Under the pieces are notes generated by a model. It was not told the DNA's origin, ran no database searches, and saw nothing but the letters and a program-made list of their open reading frames with translations. Below, piece by piece: positions 62,408-64,000 of a stretch of 64,000 nt of DNA. A program made the translations under genes and the position numbers. The stretch's first letter is position 1, and each line of letters begins with the position of its first letter. The DNA lies in assembly GCA_015179125.1 (NCBI GenBank), contig WHVA01000261.1, positions 62,001 to 126,000 of the forward strand. The letters run 5' to 3'. This stretch comes from Gautieria morchelliformis. Lineage: Eukaryota > Basidiomycota > Agaricomycetes > Gomphales > Gomphaceae.

Positions 62408-64000
62408 GAGGATGTCATCGAGGTAGACGCAGACAACCCCTTCTGCTATCATGTCACGGAAGATGTCATTCATCATCGTCTGGAATGTGGCAGGACTGTT
62501 GGTGAGGCCAAAGAACATGACCTGTGACTCAAAGAGTCCTCGGTTGGTGCGGAATGCGGCCTTCCACTCGTCCCCCTCCCGGATCCGAACATGATTGAAG
62601 CCCCAGTGGACATCCAGCTTAGTGAAGTACCTTGCCCCACGGAGTTGTGTGATCAGTTTGGAAATGAGTGGAATGGGGTACCAGTTCTTGATCGTGATCG
62701 CATTCAAGGCCTGGTAATCCTGCACAAGTCTGAGCGAGCCGTCCTTCTTCTTGATGAAGAACACCAGAGATACCATGGGTGACTTGGAGGGGCGGATCCT
62801 CCCTGTACGGAGGTTTTCCGCAAGGAATGCATCGAGCTCTACCTGCTCCTTGGGTGACAGCAGGTAGACCTTGCAGTTGGTGGGCTTTGACCCAGGCTCC
62901 AACTCGATGGCATGGTCCCAAAGCTTTCGCGGAGGCAGGGCATCAAATGACTCCTTGGGAAAGACGTCCTCGAACTCCCGCAGGTACTCCGGAATTTCCA
63001 CCGCCGCTTTATCATGCTTCTTGGGGGCTTCAGCAAGGCGCTGCGAAATGTTTCCGGTGGCGCGGATGTGTTCCGCTTCCAGTGGAAGGTTTACGTACAC
63101 CAAGCGCTCCCTCTCCGCCAGAGTCTCTTCCAGGCTGAGTCAGATGACGTCTGAGTCGGAATTGGAATTGGAATTGGAAATGGGATCCGGTTCAAATTCC
63201 GCTTCTGAGTCTTCTTCTGCAAGCAGTGGATGGGGGCCAGAACGACATGTCTGTATGAGCCATTCGGTCTTCCGCTGCTCCTGGCACTCCTTCCGCACTT
63301 CCGACCGGCACATGTGACACTTGGCTGGGCATCTACTCATCAGTATCTTCCGAGTCTGCCAATTGATCTCAGGGTTGTGCTCCTGAAGCCAGGTAAACCC
63401 GAGGATGATGTCTTGCTTCCCCAGGCTGGTGACTGCAAAGGAAGTGCGTTCTGTGTGTCCGTCGTAGTGGAGAATTGTGTCTACTATCTCTGTGATGGAC
63501 CCTGACTCGTTGGGGCTTCCATCCACATTGAACACCGGGATTGCACGTTGCAACTTCCGTGTAGTCAGTCGGTTCCGTTCCGCATAGTCCCGGTCCATAA
63601 ACTGACCAGTGGCCCCGCAATCGACAAGGGCGGGTCCGGATTTGACTTCCGCTGTATCTGTCATCTGGATCTCCACCTTAATGACTAGTGACTTGGGGCC
63701 CGGGGTGGCAGCAACAACATAGCGCTTCGGGAGGCGTCTCTCCCAAGGGCGGATGTGAGATGGATGGGGTGTCGGATTTGGCTTTTGTGTGACTTTATCC
63801 GGTGGGTCTGTACGAAGTGAGGGGAGTGGGGGCTTTTCATTCTCTACTTCAAGACAGGCAAACCGGTTATGTACAGGCAGCAGGGGCACACATCTCACCC
63901 GCTGCGTGTCACAAAATCCGATGCATCTTCCACTTCCGATGCACCATGTTCCGCATTTTCGGAAATTCCTTCCGCAGTGGGCACTCCGCTTATGTCCGCG

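Larger units (their letters stand above)
58990..64000 (-). mobile_element. Gypsy-2: chromodomain Ty3/Gypsy retrotransposon (runs off the right edge)
   Basis: Minus strand; the 3' LTR is 58990-59478. Right to left: protease with DCGATGQFMD at about 63590; reverse transcriptase (WGFNHVRIREGDEWKAAFRT, VYLDDIL) at about 61800-62900, with a 0.5-kb element inserted at 61912-62407; RNase H (TDHKNLEYFCTSKKL) at about 61200-61400; integrase (H2C2 finger, DRGPQFVAE, HPQGDGQTEGVNQEL) at about 60200-60950; and a chromodomain (WILDSRFVRGRLQFLVKWEG) at about 59560-59720. Gag and the 5' LTR lie past the right edge. Same family as Gypsy-1. Broken, with a few breaks. It inserted into the Copia 3' LTR and is therefore the youngest of the nested set. 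Confidence 0.88.

Noticed and set aside
1-64000. tRNA, rRNA or other RNA genes
   Set aside because: I looked for cloverleaf-like and rRNA-like stretches while reading and saw none; no scan could be run.

Overview
The window is a transposon graveyard from a filamentous fungus, most likely a basidiomycete of the Agaricomycetes. The pointers are short introns of about 45-60 bases with GT...AG ends in every spliced gene, Helitrons of the fungal RepHel type, chromodomain Ty3/Gypsy elements, intron-bearing Tc1-like transposases, and a protein kinase with the fungal HGDLxPRNV catalytic loop. Almost nothing looks like a core housekeeping locus. Host-derived sequence is limited to one well-preserved multi-exon kinase gene, fragments of coatomer alpha and (probably) endopolyphosphatase, and several unrecognised fungal genes.

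Layout, left to right. (1) 1-1753: the 5' end of a minus-strand Gypsy element (Gypsy-1). (2) 1.9-9.4 kb: a MITE-like element carrying the 5' end of a kinase gene, an endopolyphosphatase-like fragment, a dispersed repeat (R), a lone piece of a Tc1-element terminal repeat, a direct duplication, and the nuclease-like plus kinase gene at 7471-9435. (3) 9.76-23.74 kb: three Helitrons head to tail with no spacer to speak of: an autonomous copy with one frameshift, a non-autonomous copy holding a 17-bp minisatellite, and an autonomous copy with a full 1664-codon frame. (4) 23.75-25.93 kb: a TIR element of unknown superfamily. The whole 9.76-25.93 kb block sits inside one copy of repeat R. (5) 26250-40306: a hAT element with 13-bp TIRs and a perfect 8-bp target duplication. 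It has swollen to 14 kb because two Tc1/mariner-type elements (A, 27114-34132; B, 34154-40139) lie inside it. A and B each have TIRs of about 0.45-0.5 kb, a spliced DD34E transposase on the plus strand, and a convergent multi-exon partner gene on the minus strand. A also carries a coatomer alpha fragment with its intron. B carries a large inverted duplication centred on a 9-bp minisatellite and a solo Gypsy LTR. (6) 40.3-46.8 kb: fragments of unrecognised fungal genes, a tandem duplication, an AT-rich MITE, a spliced coiled-coil gene and a Ulp1-like protease remnant. (7) 48.3-64.0 kb: three LTR retrotransposons nested in one another, Gypsy-3 hit by a Copia element, whose 3' LTR is hit by Gypsy-2 (same family as Gypsy-1).

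The strongest candidate for something undescribed is the A/B transposon family. Two strongly diverged copies keep the same two-gene layout. Their partner proteins still align at an N-terminal motif (RDTxDPSLxIxG), a central domain, a PAINI motif and a C-terminal helical domain. I do not recognise this partner family. All homology statements come from reading translations and known motifs; no database search was run.
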